From positions 1 to 64,000 of IMG/VR virus record IMGVR_UViG_3300042455_001850: a stretch of DNA of 64,000 nucleotides; one strand, written 5' to 3'. This document shows positions 8,612 through 16,975 of the stretch, one piece after another. This DNA comes from a virus. Position 1 is the first letter of the stretch. Each line of letters starts with the position of its first letter. Below the pieces are notes generated by a model, which searched no databases, was not told the DNA's origin, and saw only the letters and a program-made list of their open reading frames with translations. A program made the position numbers and the translations under genes.

Positions 8612-9127
8612 ATGTCAGATAAAAGAAGATTTCCAATAACTCGTGTTCATAAATTTTATGATGAGACTGATTTTGGTTTTGATAATGAGTTAGCCAGAGA
8701 ATTTGTAGAAGGTGATTTAAATTTTGTTGTAATTCTTTTTAGGGTTGATAGGATTAAAAGTCAAACAGATAGTGTATACGGTGAGTCTGATGTAGAAGAA
8801 ATTAAATTTCATCCTCCTGTAGAAATTAAAGTTCGACCAAATTTGGAAGAATCACAGTCTAAAGCATATTCAGAAGGTTATATGAGATATGAGGATTATG
8901 GTAATTTAACTTTTACAGTTTTTACCGACCATTTAAAAGAGTTAGGTGTTGATATAACATACGGTGATTATATCGGTTACCCTGATAAAGAAGATAATAT
9001 TAAATATTTTACTGTCACAAATGACGGTAAAATTAATTCTGATAACACTAAAACTAGATTAGGTTACAAATCTTACTATAGAAAAGTAGTTTGTACAACG
9101 GCTGACCCAGAAGAGTTTATGGGTTAA
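8612..9127 (+). CDS. Probable neck or tail-completion protein
   Basis: A 171-residue protein without a motif that I can name. It begins MSDKRRFPITRVHKFYDE, then EFVEGDLNFVVILFRVDR, and ends with a YRKVVCTTADPEEFMG segment. It opens the plus-strand run that continues with a 347-residue protein, a fibre and the tail sheath, and it is preceded by a late-type promoter box. That position, size and acidic beta-rich composition suggest a head-closure, neck or tail-terminator protein, but no family assignment can be made from sequence reading alone. Confidence 0.7.
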   Translation: MSDKRRFPITRVHKFYDETDFGFDNELAREFVEGDLNFVVILFRVDRIKSQTDSVYGESDVEEIKFHPPVEIKVRPNLEESQSKAYSEGYMRYEDYGNLTFTVFTDHLKELGVDITYGDYIGYPDKEDNIKYFTVTNDGKINSDNTKTRLGYKSYYRKVVCTTADPEEFMG

Positions 9128-9140
9128 TATAAATAAAATT

Positions 9141-10184
9141 ATGGCATTACCAAAAAAAAGAAAAACTGATTTACAAATTAAAAGTATAGACCCACAAGGT
9201 GGTCCTGCTCATTGGGTTGAACAGTTTTTAGAACAAAATAAACAATTTTTACCTAGGTCAGTTGATTTTGCTGATTTAGATGAGGGTTTTGTTGAATTTG
9301 TTGAAAACGACTTAGGTATAGTTTTAAAGGGTGAAAAAGTACCTGTTAATTTTTTAACATTACAAAGATGGAATGAATTTACAAAAATTTGGCCAAATAC
9401 AGATAAATATAAAAATGTTAAAATACCTTTTGTTTCTGTTGTTAGAAAACCTAATCCCGAAAAAGGTACTAACCCAGCCGACTTTAAAATACCCGTAAGA
9501 AAAAATTTCCCTTATATGCAAATACCCGTTTGGGATGGTAATCGTAAAGGTGCTGACATTTACGGAATACCAAATCCCGTAGGTGTCGACATGATGTATA
9601 CCGTTAGATTGTTTTGTTACAAAATGAGGGATTTAAACAAATTAAATCAAAAAGTATTACAGGCATTTGCTTCAGCTCAAGCTTACGTTAATATTAAAGG
9701 ACACTACTTCCCAATCATGTTAGAAACCATTGGTGATGAAAGTCAAATTGATGATTTAGAAGGAAAAAGATTTTATGTACAAACTTATGAAATGAGGTTA
9801 ATGGGTTATTTGGTTGATTCGGAAGAATTTGATGTTAAACCAGCAATCAGTAGAGCTTTAGTTACTTTTGAAACTAGTAGTAGGATACCAAAACCTTTAG
9901 CTAGATTTATTAAAGATAATGCTAAAGATGATAAAACATTAAAATGTATTATACAGTTTTTACCTGGTTCATCAACTTCTATAAGATTTTCTACCGAAGT
10001 TAAAACTAGTTTTAGTTCTGTAGATTTAGATAACATAACATCTTATACAATTTATGTAAATGGGGTTTTAACAACCATACCTTTTGTAGTCGAACCTTCT
10101 GACGTTATAATTATAAACATAGTAAAGGACGATTCAACCATGATTGGTGAAATAACACTTAGAGGATTAATTATTACAGAATGA
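9141..10184 (+). CDS. Probable neck/tail structural protein
   Basis: A 347-residue protein starting MALPKKRKTDLQIKSID. The first two thirds (to about residue 240) contain TVRLFCYKMRDLNKLNQKVL and a beta-rich region with repeated contacts typical of virion proteins. From about 260 to the end there is a separate small beta domain (IIQFLPGSSTSIRF to LRGLIITE). I do not recognise either part. It lies 13 nt after the preceding gene and its stop overlaps the start of the fibre gene (ATGA), so translation is probably coupled. A neck or tail-connector role is inferred from order only. Confidence 0.7.
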   Translation: MALPKKRKTDLQIKSIDPQGGPAHWVEQFLEQNKQFLPRSVDFADLDEGFVEFVENDLGIVLKGEKVPVNFLTLQRWNEFTKIWPNTDKYKNVKIPFVSVVRKPNPEKGTNPADFKIPVRKNFPYMQIPVWDGNRKGADIYGIPNPVGVDMMYTVRLFCYKMRDLNKLNQKVLQAFASAQAYVNIKGHYFPIMLETIGDESQIDDLEGKRFYVQTYEMRLMGYLVDSEEFDVKPAISRALVTFETSSRIPKPLARFIKDNAKDDKTLKCIIQFLPGSSTSIRFSTEVKTSFSSVDLDNITSYTIYVNGVLTTIPFVVEPSDVIIINIVKDDSTMIGEITLRGLIITE

Positions 10185-12175
10185 GTAATTGTGGACCAGA
10201 TATAGTAAAATATTTTATAGTAACACCATTAACAGGAGATACGTATGTAATTGGGGGGGTAAATACTCCTGCTACAAATAACACAAATAGTGCTTTAATA
10301 AACTTAATATACAATCAAGGGATACCTTTTGGGACTTATTCTTTGCCTTATACGGATGTTTATGTGACTGGTGGTACTTTTTCAAATGATATTTTATCTT
10401 TAAGAAGAAATGATGGTATTTCAATACCTATTACAGGATTTTCTTCATCACCAACAACCGATGTTTATGTAACTGGAGGAACTTTTTCAATTAATACTTT
10501 AACTTTAAGAAGAAATGACGGCATTTCAATACCTATTACAGGGTTTTCTTCGGTTATACCACCAGATGTTTATGTGACTGGTGGTACTTACTCAAGTGGT
10601 AATTTAACTCTTGGTAGAAATGATGGTGTTTTAATTTCAGTTTCAGGATTTTTTACGGGGTCTACTGATACATACGTAACTGGGGGTACTTATTCAAGTG
10701 GTAATTTAACTTTAAATAGTCAAGATAATACTATAACAATTACAGGTTTCACTGATTATTATACAACAGGTGTTACTTTAAATGGTAATGTATTAGAGTT
10801 TGATAGGAATGATACAAATAATGCTTACTCCGTAGACCTATCCTCAATTAAATTCAGTGGTAATACATCGGGTGATTGTATTACCGATATTTATGTGTCT
10901 AATTTAAATTCTTGTTCACCATTACATATTCAAAATATAAGTTCAGGTGATGTTTTAATACTTGAGAACGGTAATGGTTTTGTAGGTATAGGTACTTTAA
11001 CACCAACTGAAAGATTAGATGTTAATGGTAAAACAAAAACTACAAGATTACAAGTAACTAACGGAGCTGTATCTAATTATGTTTTGACATCAGATTCTTT
11101 TGGTAATGCCTCTTGGTCACAGGGTTTAGACAATTATGTTACAGGTGGAACCTATTCTAATGGTTCTATTACCCTTAATAGACAAAACGGTTTAGTTACT
11201 ATTAATGGTTTATCAACAGGTTACACATTAACTTCATCAGCTATTAACACAGCCTTAGGTTATACACCACTTTCAGCATCTACAGATACATTTGTCACAG
11301 GTGGTACATACTCTAACGGAACTTTAACATTTAACAGACAAAATGGTACATTTAATGTAACTGGGTTATCTACAGGATACACCTTAACATCTTCAGCTAT
11401 TAATACGGCTTTAGGTTATACTCCTTTATCAGCATTTACCGATACTTTTATTACTGGGATTACTTATTCTAATAATAATATTATAGTTGGTAGAAACCAA
11501 GGTCAATCATCTTTAACTACAAATATTTCTACAATGACAGGTTTAACTGTTAATGGAAATTTAACTGTAACAGGTAACACATCAATGGAAGGTGTAACCG
11601 CATCAACATTAAACCTATCAACAACACCAGCAAACGACTCAACAAACAATAATGTTTTAGTAAGGGATGTCTTAACAGGTGTTGTTAAACAAAGAGATAT
11701 TACAAATGCTTTAAATAAAAATTACGCATCTTTTTATGATACTGGTAATCAAACAGGTCTTGCTAATACAGTATTAACTATGTCGGCAAACACATCAGAT
11801 TCTTGGAATACTGGAATTACTTTAAGTGCAAATACAAGATTTGTAATACAAAATCCTGGTGTTTATAATTTAGCATTTAGCGCTCAAATGGTAAAAACTG
11901 GTGGTAATAGTTCTACACACGCACACATATGGCTTTATCAAAACGGTCTTGATGTATTATATAGTGCTAGTCAGATTGGATTTCCTTCAAATAGTGTATA
12001 TGTTGTTCCTGCTTGGAATTTCTTTTTTAGTACTACAACACCAAATGAATATGTTGAATTAAAATGGGAAATAAATAGTAATGTAGATAACCAATTGTCA
12101 ATAAAACATCAACCAGCCGCTGGAAGTGTACCCGCAATCCCATCTCTTATTGTTACTATCAACCAAGTAAATTAG
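10181..12175 (+). CDS. Tail fibre with VTGGTYS repeats and C1q/TNF-like tip
   Basis: A 664-residue fibre. Residues about 55-450 hold roughly eight imperfect 30-45 residue repeats built on D-x-Y-V-T-G-G-T-[FY]-S followed by L-x-x-x-R-N-D-G. Two copies of STGYTLTSSAINTALGYTPL, a motif common in phage fibres, lie between them. After VRDVLTGVVKQRDITNAL (about 500) comes a beta-rich domain of about 150 residues with FVIQNPGVYNLAFSAQM and HAHIWLYQNGLDVLYS, which looks like the jelly-roll of C1q/TNF proteins and is a likely trimeric receptor-binding tip. Start overlaps the previous stop by 4 nt. It probably binds host surface glycan or protein (inference). Confidence 0.85.
   Translation: MSNCGPDIVKYFIVTPLTGDTYVIGGVNTPATNNTNSALINLIYNQGIPFGTYSLPYTDVYVTGGTFSNDILSLRRNDGISIPITGFSSSPTTDVYVTGGTFSINTLTLRRNDGISIPITGFSSVIPPDVYVTGGTYSSGNLTLGRNDGVLISVSGFFTGSTDTYVTGGTYSSGNLTLNSQDNTITITGFTDYYTTGVTLNGNVLEFDRNDTNNAYSVDLSSIKFSGNTSGDCITDIYVSNLNSCSPLHIQNISSGDVLILENGNGFVGIGTLTPTERLDVNGKTKTTRLQVTNGAVSNYVLTSDSFGNASWSQGLDNYVTGGTYSNGSITLNRQNGLVTINGLSTGYTLTSSAINTALGYTPLSASTDTFVTGGTYSNGTLTFNRQNGTFNVTGLSTGYTLTSSAINTALGYTPLSAFTDTFITGITYSNNNIIVGRNQGQSSLTTNISTMTGLTVNGNLTVTGNTSMEGVTASTLNLSTTPANDSTNNNVLVRDVLTGVVKQRDITNALNKNYASFYDTGNQTGLANTVLTMSANTSDSWNTGITLSANTRFVIQNPGVYNLAFSAQMVKTGGNSSTHAHIWLYQNGLDVLYSASQIGFPSNSVYVVPAWNFFFSTTTPNEYVELKWEINSNVDNQLSIKHQPAAGSVPAIPSLIVTINQVN
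10354..11500 (+). repeat. Intragenic repeats of fibre shaft
   Basis: About eight diverged in-frame copies encode the YVTGGTYS...RNDG unit. Several are near-identical in DNA, for example GTTTATGTGACTGGTGGTAC at 10360 and again around 10568. Such repeats allow shaft length change by recombination. Confidence 0.8.
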
Positions 12176-12233
12176 TTCACTTTAAAGATTTTAACAATAT
12201 ATTTTCAAGAAACTTAACCCTTACTAAAATATT

Positions 12234-12392
12234 TTAATTTAAATCTTCACCGTATATATCTGTTTTTGGTCTACATTTTTCTTTGATGAGTTTTTCAACA
12301 AAAGCAAACATCTTTAAACCATTTTTTTCACAATACTCTTTTAATAGTTTATGTGTTTGTGGTGTAATTTTTAAGTTTTTATCTCTTTTCAT
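12234..12392 (-). CDS. Small ribbon-helix-helix-like regulator (52 aa)
   Basis: Read from the complement of the 357-nt gap between fibre and sheath. ATG at 12392, TAA at 12234-12236, 52 residues. The pattern is a short basic strand (KNLKITPQ), helix 1 (THKLLKEYCEKNG), a short turn, and helix 2 (FAFVEKLIKEKC), which is the order of strand, helix, helix in Arc/MetJ/CopG ribbon-helix-helix proteins. Such proteins bind palindromic operators as dimers. Two inverted repeats lie just upstream, one overlapping its predicted -7 box, which fits autoregulation. A longer plus-strand reading frame covers the same bases but lacks such structure. Gene reality is likely; the fold is my reading, not a search result. 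Confidence 0.6.
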   Translation of the reverse strand: MKRDKNLKITPQTHKLLKEYCEKNGLKMFAFVEKLIKEKCRPKTDIYGEDLN

Positions 12393-12412
12393 CTACTATT
12401 TATTGATAAGTA

Positions 12413-12435
12413 TGACAAAAGTATCTTTTTTGTCA
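12413..12435. promoter_or_regulatory. Inverted repeat, candidate operator of the RHH-like gene
   Basis: Perfect 8-nt arms TGACAAAA (12413-12420) and TTTTGTCA (12428-12435) separated by 7 nt. The left arm overlaps the minus-strand -7 box at 12416-12423, so a bound repressor would block that promoter. Confidence 0.55.
12416..12423 (-). promoter_or_regulatory. -7 box TACTTTTG of the RHH-like gene
   Basis: Minus-strand TACTTTTG fits Bacteroidota TAnnTTTG and lies 23 nt before the ATG at 12392. No TTTG is seen at the expected -33 place. Confidence 0.45.
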
Positions 12436-12440
12436 CACTC

Positions 12441-12464
12441 ATTTTGTTGTTATAACAACAAAAT
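12441..12464. promoter_or_regulatory. Perfect 24-bp palindrome, candidate operator
   Basis: Half-site ATTTTGTTGTTA at 12441-12452 is followed without spacer by its exact reverse complement at 12453-12464. It lies between the RHH-like gene and the tail sheath promoter box, so it could control either or both. No GC-rich stem plus T-run, so it is a poor terminator. Confidence 0.6.
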
Positions 12465-12487
12465 AAAATTTTTGGTAAAGTCACCAA

Positions 12488-12495
12488 TATTTATT
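12488..12495 (+). promoter_or_regulatory. Late-type promoter box (TATTTATT) for tail sheath
   Basis: Lies 37 nt before the sheath ATG, with a long purine-rich A-tract between (an A-rich leader as is usual for strong Bacteroidota translation starts). Confidence 0.45.
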
Positions 12496-12532
12496 AATAA
12501 AATAACGAAAGAAAAAAAAATAAAATTAAAAA

Positions 12533-15325
12533 ATGGCATCAGACAAAATATTTGTATCACCAGGTGTATTTACATCAGAAAAAGATTTAAGTTTCGTAGC
12601 GCAACAAGTAGGTGTTACAACTTTGGGTGTTGTTGGTGAAACGACTAAAGGACCAGCTTTTGAACCAATCTTCATTACAAACTATGAAGAGTTCTTAGCT
12701 ATTTTCGGTGGTCTAAACTCTAAGAAATTTGGGGGAGAAGATAAAAAACCAATGTATGAATTACCTTACATTGCTAAAAGTTATCTACAACAATCAAACC
12801 AAATGTTTGTTACAAGAATTCTTGGTTTAACTGGTTATGACGCAGGAGCGGCTTGGTTAATTACAGCAAGTGCTAACTACGACCCAACAACAATTGTATC
12901 GGTAACAACTACAGGGTGGACAGCATCTTTTACAGGAAACACTTTTGGTTCAATTTCTAACGCTAACGTACAAGCGTTATACAATTTAGGATTGTTCCCT
13001 AACGGACCAACATTAACAACAACAGAACCAATACCAAATGATATAGCAACTTACCCTGAAGGTATTGTATTCACAAAAACAGGTCTTTCTTTTATAGGGA
13101 CATCAGCAAATATAACCCAAACTAGTTATATATCTAGTGCGAATACTGGTTCTGTTTCTGGTACAGTTACAACTTATTCAGCATCTTCTTATTCTGAATA
13201 TGAAGGTATGGCATTAGCAATGTTACGTTCTAGAGGTGATTATGGTGATGTAAATACAGTAACCGATACACTTACATTTAGAACTTTACAAACTTCAAAT
13301 GGTGTGGTTATGAACCCACTTACAACAGCTACTAACGCGGAAGCTAACTTTGTTCTTTCAGCTACAAACGCCACAACAAGTGCAGTAACTGCTTACGAAG
13401 TTTCTTTAAACACATCCTCAAGAGATTATATGCCAAGAGTACTTGGTACTGATTGTTTTGATAGAGACCCTTATATTTTTGTTGAGGAAATTTATCCAAA
13501 CAAATTAGCTGATTTAGTTTCAGCTGGATATATCTTAGGATTAAATTCTACCGTAACATACACAAACGATTTTAACAATTATAAACAACAATGGCAAACT
13601 CCTGAAACTCCTTGGGTTGTTTCTGAATTACGTGGTAACCTTGTTGAAAAATTATTCAAATTTATTTCTATCTCTGACGGTAGTTCGGGTAACAAAGAGA
13701 TTAAAATCTCAATAGCTAACATCAAACCTGATACAAAACAATTTGATATCCTTGTTAGAGAATTTTATGACAACGATACAAGACCAACAATTATTGAGTC
13801 TTTCCGTAAAGTTGTTATGAATCCTGCTGATGATAACTATATTGCTAGAAGAATAGGTACCGCTGACGGTGAATTCTCTTTAAAGAGTAGATACATTATG
13901 ATGGTTATGAACGCTGAAGCACCAATTGACTCATTCGCAGCGGGTTATGAAGGTTATGTTGTTAGAGATTATCCTGTAGGTGTATTAGCACCACAATTAA
14001 ACTACAAAACACAATACGATATTGTTAATGATACAATTAGAAAAGTTTACTTAGGTATTTCTGATACAGTTGGTATTGACCAAAACATGTTTAATTGGAA
14101 AGGTTATACTAATGACGCATCACCTAATCAATGGACAGCTACAACAAAAGGTTTCCACATGGATAGTGGAGCTACAGTAGCAGGTACTTTTGAAGTAGGA
14201 TGTTGTCCGTTTAGAACAATCGCTGGTATTGAAGGTACTTCTTATCAGTCTATTCAAGCTAGAAAATTCACATTCGCACCTTATTTAGGATTTGACGGAT
14301 GGAACTGTTATAGAAATACAAGAACAAATACTGATAGATATAGAGTTGGTAGAGCTGGTTTTGACGCAGGTTTACTTAACGGTGAATTTGAAAACATTAC
14401 CGCTACTCAAGGTACTTCTGATTACTACGCATACCAAGAAGGTATCTACACATTTAGAAATCCTGAAGCAGTAAACATTAACGTATTAGCAACACCTGGT
14501 ATTGATTACTCAGAAAATAATTCATTGGTTGGTTTAACAATTGACATGGTTGAAGAAGAAAGAGCTGATTCAGTTTATATCTTAACTTCTCCTGAAGGTG
14601 TTACTTACAACAATGTTGTTCAATTAACTAGTATTGGGTTCGCAACAATTAGTAATTATACAGCTGATGACATGGTAGGTTTACTTGAAGCAGCAGATAT
14701 TGACTCTAACTACACAGCCACTTATTGGCCATGGATTCAATCAAAAGATACTGAAAATAATGTTAACGTTTGGTTACCACCTACATATGAAGTAGTACGT
14801 AACATCGCTTTAACTGATAACGTATCATTCCCTTGGTTCGCTTCAGCTGGTTACACAAGGGGTCTTACTTCAGCTATTCAAGCTAGAGTTAAATTGACTG
14901 AAGCTGATAGAGATACTTTATATGAAGGAAGAATTAACCCAATGGCTACATTCTCTGACCAAGGAGTTGTAATTTGGGGTAACAAAAACTTACAAATAGC
15001 TGATTCAGCTCTTGATAGATTGAACATCAGAAGATTGTTACTACAAACAAGAAAGTTGATTTCAGCAGTAGCAGTAAGATTGTTGTTCGAACAAAACGAC
15101 CAAATCGTAAGAAATCAATTCTTATCACTTGTTAACCCAATCTTGGAAAACATTAAGAGAGAAAGAGGTTTGGCTGACTTTAGAGTTCAATTATCAAGTG
15201 ACCCTGAAGAAATTGACAGAAATGAATTAAGAGGTAAAATCTTTTTAAAACCTGTACCAGCTTTAGAATTCATAATCTTAGAGTTCAACGTAACTTCAAC
15301 AGGAGCGTCATTCGACAATCTATAA
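12533..15325 (+). CDS. Tail sheath protein (T4 gp18-like)
   Basis: A 930-residue contractile tail sheath. The N-terminus (FVSPGVFTSEKDLSFVAQQV, then LGVVGETTKGPAFEPIFI) is the typical sheath start. The C-terminus has the conserved RLNIRRLLLQTRKLISAVAV helix, an FLSLVNPILENIKRERGL segment and a final beta strand KIFLKPVPALEFIILEF, which forms inter-subunit contacts in known sheaths. Length is greater than T4 gp18 (659 aa), due to an insertion in the middle, probably surface-exposed domains. Codon use is G+C-richer and more regular than neighbours, as expected for a highly expressed protein. It is followed by a strong terminator, so it seems to be a single-gene unit. Confidence 0.97.
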   Translation: MASDKIFVSPGVFTSEKDLSFVAQQVGVTTLGVVGETTKGPAFEPIFITNYEEFLAIFGGLNSKKFGGEDKKPMYELPYIAKSYLQQSNQMFVTRILGLTGYDAGAAWLITASANYDPTTIVSVTTTGWTASFTGNTFGSISNANVQALYNLGLFPNGPTLTTTEPIPNDIATYPEGIVFTKTGLSFIGTSANITQTSYISSANTGSVSGTVTTYSASSYSEYEGMALAMLRSRGDYGDVNTVTDTLTFRTLQTSNGVVMNPLTTATNAEANFVLSATNATTSAVTAYEVSLNTSSRDYMPRVLGTDCFDRDPYIFVEEIYPNKLADLVSAGYILGLNSTVTYTNDFNNYKQQWQTPETPWVVSELRGNLVEKLFKFISISDGSSGNKEIKISIANIKPDTKQFDILVREFYDNDTRPTIIESFRKVVMNPADDNYIARRIGTADGEFSLKSRYIMMVMNAEAPIDSFAAGYEGYVVRDYPVGVLAPQLNYKTQYDIVNDTIRKVYLGISDTVGIDQNMFNWKGYTNDASPNQWTATTKGFHMDSGATVAGTFEVGCCPFRTIAGIEGTSYQSIQARKFTFAPYLGFDGWNCYRNTRTNTDRYRVGRAGFDAGLLNGEFENITATQGTSDYYAYQEGIYTFRNPEAVNINVLATPGIDYSENNSLVGLTIDMVEEERADSVYILTSPEGVTYNNVVQLTSIGFATISNYTADDMVGLLEAADIDSNYTATYWPWIQSKDTENNVNVWLPPTYEVVRNIALTDNVSFPWFASAGYTRGLTSAIQARVKLTEADRDTLYEGRINPMATFSDQGVVIWGNKNLQIADSALDRLNIRRLLLQTRKLISAVAVRLLFEQNDQIVRNQFLSLVNPILENIKRERGLADFRVQLSSDPEEIDRNELRGKIFLKPVPALEFIILEFNVTSTGASFDNL

Positions 15326-15331
15326 AAAATA

Positions 15332-15368
15332 AAAAAGAAAAGGCTTTCGGGCCTTTTCTCTTTTTTTT
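15332..15368 (+). terminator. Rho-independent terminator after tail sheath
   Basis: GAAAAGGC (15337-15344), loop, GCCTTTTC (15351-15358), then a run of eight T. Confidence 0.9.
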
Positions 15369-15370
15369 AA

Positions 15371-15378
15371 TATTTATA
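15371..15378 (+). promoter_or_regulatory. Late-type promoter box TATTTATA
   Basis: Directly follows the sheath terminator and lies 14 nt before the ATG at 15393. Confidence 0.6.
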
Positions 15379-15392
15379 ATAAAAAAGAAACT

Positions 15393-15947
15393 ATGTCAAA
15401 AATTATAACAAAAAGACAATTAAATACCTTAATCGAATCTACATTAAAAGAGTATGTTCGAGACGAAGACGCTATTTACGCAATGCCAGGTGGTGAGGAA
15501 TTTATGAACAAAATGGACCAAGAATACAATCCAAATTCACCTTCTGAGTATCATAGAGATATTGATAAAAAGAATCAAGAAGCAGAAAAAAACAAGGCTA
15601 ATACTAATGAAGACTATATGGAAGATAAAACTTGTTCTGAGTGTGGTGGAGTAATTAAAGAAGGTCTTTGTGAGTCTGGGTGTGGGTCACAAATGGAAGA
15701 AGGTAGTTACATGAAAGAAGACGAACTTGAGGAGGGTAACGCTTTTTCAGGAGCATTAGAAACAGCTAGAAAAGAAGGTAAAACTGAGTTTGAATTTAAT
15801 GGTAAAACTTATCCTGTTGAGGGTGAGGATAAGGTTAAAGAATCAGTTAAAGATTTAGCCGAATCAGTTACAAAAACTTTTAACCCTTCATTCTTAACTG
15901 AAAATATGGATAACTTTAATAAGTTAATTAATTACAGAAACAAATAA
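15393..15947 (+). CDS. Tagged protein with four-Cys zinc-binding motif
   Basis: A 184-residue acidic protein of unknown function. It starts with MSKIITKRQLNTLIESTLKE, an amphipathic helix containing LIE and LKE, which I interpret as a possible capsid-targeting tag. C81, C84, C93 and C97 (CSECGGVIKE...C-x3-C) form a probable zinc site. Residues about 117-146 (EEGNAFSGALETARKEGKTE then FEFNGKTYPV) look like a small domain that recurs in marine T4-like phage proteins. A late-type promoter lies 14 nt upstream. Order and tag suggest a virion or prohead-internal protein (inference). Confidence 0.75.
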   Translation: MSKIITKRQLNTLIESTLKEYVRDEDAIYAMPGGEEFMNKMDQEYNPNSPSEYHRDIDKKNQEAEKNKANTNEDYMEDKTCSECGGVIKEGLCESGCGSQMEEGSYMKEDELEEGNAFSGALETARKEGKTEFEFNGKTYPVEGEDKVKESVKDLAESVTKTFNPSFLTENMDNFNKLINYRNK

Positions 15948-15958
15948 AAAAAAATAAA

Positions 15959-16558
15959 ATGAGTAAGATTAGATATAAAATCAGAAAAGAACAACTAGAA
16001 AGAGTTGTGGAATCTTTTGTAATGGAATCTACAGAAGGTAAGATGATAGTTAAAGACGCTGCCAAAAAACATAAAATGAATATGGGAGCTGAACAAAATG
16101 ATGATATGGGTGATGGAATGAAAAAAGCTCCTGTATCTAAAAAACACAAAATGAAACAAGCTCCTGAAGTTAAGAAAAACATTCATGGAAAAGTTTCTGA
16201 ATCTAGAATGGCAGAAATTAAAAACATAATGGAAACTTATGGAATTACTGAAGACGAACTAGAAGAAGGTATGATTTTTAAAACACCAGAAGAACTTATG
16301 GCTAGAGGACAAAAAATAATTTCTATGGACTCAAACGCTGAAAGAATTTACAACACTATTAAAAGAGATGAAAGTAAGTATGGTGAAAACTCAGCTAATA
16401 AATATTTAATATTTATTGGAAAAAGTAAGGGTAGAATGCTTTACGCTACTTGGGATAAAGGTCTTATGGCTCCAGATAAAACAATGGGTTATTGGATTGA
16501 AAGAGGTAAACCTAGAAGTGGTTATGACAAATCTACTGGTAGTGGAACCGAACTATAA
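15959..16558 (+). CDS. Lys-rich tagged protein of unknown function
   Basis: A 199-residue protein. It opens with YKIRKEQLERVVESFVMES, a helix of the same kind as in the upstream gene. Residues 28-75 are Met- and Lys-rich (KKHKMNMG, KKAPVSKKHKMKQAPEVKK), so this section is disordered and may bind DNA, as some head-internal proteins do. From about residue 78 SESRMAEIKNIMETYGI repeats the tag-like style. The C-terminal 90 residues form a compact domain (KYLIFIGKSKGRMLYATWDK) that I do not recognise. It is 11 nt after the upstream gene and ends before a bidirectional terminator. Confidence 0.75.
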   Translation: MSKIRYKIRKEQLERVVESFVMESTEGKMIVKDAAKKHKMNMGAEQNDDMGDGMKKAPVSKKHKMKQAPEVKKNIHGKVSESRMAEIKNIMETYGITEDELEEGMIFKTPEELMARGQKIISMDSNAERIYNTIKRDESKYGENSANKYLIFIGKSKGRMLYATWDKGLMAPDKTMGYWIERGKPRSGYDKSTGSGTEL

Positions 16559-16564
16559 AATTAT

Positions 16565-16591
16565 AAAAACCCCTTTTAAAGGGGTTTTTTT
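16565..16591. terminator. Bidirectional terminator between convergent genes
   Basis: CCCCTTT / AAAGGGG palindrome flanked by A-run upstream and seven T downstream; serves the genes ending at 16558 (plus) and 16590 (minus). Confidence 0.88.
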
Positions 16592-16910
16592 ATTTATCAC
16601 CGTTAAGTCCCTCAAAAAATTTATAATGGTCTTCCAATGACATGTTATTTACATGTACAATATCTGAGTACAATTGGTACTTGTTATTGAAAAATAAACC
16701 TGACAATAAAAAAACAATAAAAAAAGGTAGTGTGACGTTCATTGGTGTCATAGTTAACATAGTTAAGGTGACAAAAGACAAACCAAAAGAATGTTTTGTA
16801 ATTAAACCAAGAATATTTTTTTTACGCAAATTACTTTCTTTTTGCTTTTTGTACTCAATCTCCTGTTCAGGGGTTAGTCTAAATTGTTCTTTAAAATCTT
16901 CTAGTGTCAT
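16590..16910 (-). CDS. Small protein with two transmembrane helices
   Basis: A 106-residue protein on the minus strand. An amphipathic, charged N-terminus (FKEQFRLTPEQEIEYKKQ) is followed by two hydrophobic stretches (FGLSFVTLTMLTM and VTLPFFIVFLLSGLFF, about 44-78) separated by PMN, i.e. a helical hairpin, then a polar tail. It is not recognisable as a holin by sequence, though size and hairpin topology would allow it; the lysozyme is elsewhere. A TAnnTTTG-type -7 box sits 19 nt upstream of the ATG, and its stop codon abuts the shared terminator. It looks like an accessory insertion between structural genes. Confidence 0.65.
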   Translation of the reverse strand: MTLEDFKEQFRLTPEQEIEYKKQKESNLRKKNILGLITKHSFGLSFVTLTMLTMTPMNVTLPFFIVFLLSGLFFNNKYQLYSDIVHVNNMSLEDHYKFFEGLNGDK

Positions 16911-16929
16911 AACTTTATCTATTTTTTAT

Positions 16930-16937
16930 CAAATATA
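16930..16937 (-). promoter_or_regulatory. -7 box TATATTTG for the two-TM protein
   Basis: Minus-strand TATATTTG, 19 nt before the ATG at 16910; no clear -33 TTTG. Confidence 0.4.
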
Positions 16938-16941
16938 ACAA

Positions 16942-16949
16942 TATTTATC
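16942..16949 (+). promoter_or_regulatory. Late-type promoter box (TATTTATC)
   Basis: Lies 26 nt before the ATG at 16976, next to the divergent -7 box at 16930. Confidence 0.4.
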
Positions 16950-16975
16950 TATATATCATAAATATTTTAAAAAAT

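Noticed and set aside
10354-11500. Fibre repeats as a CRISPR-like or regulatory array
   Set aside because: Repeats are in frame, diverged and protein-coding, with no constant-length spacers.
12283-12639. 118-residue plus-strand reading frame ahead of the tail sheath
   Set aside because: It is low-complexity, overlaps the sheath start in another frame, and is antisense to the better supported RHH-like gene and its inverted repeats.
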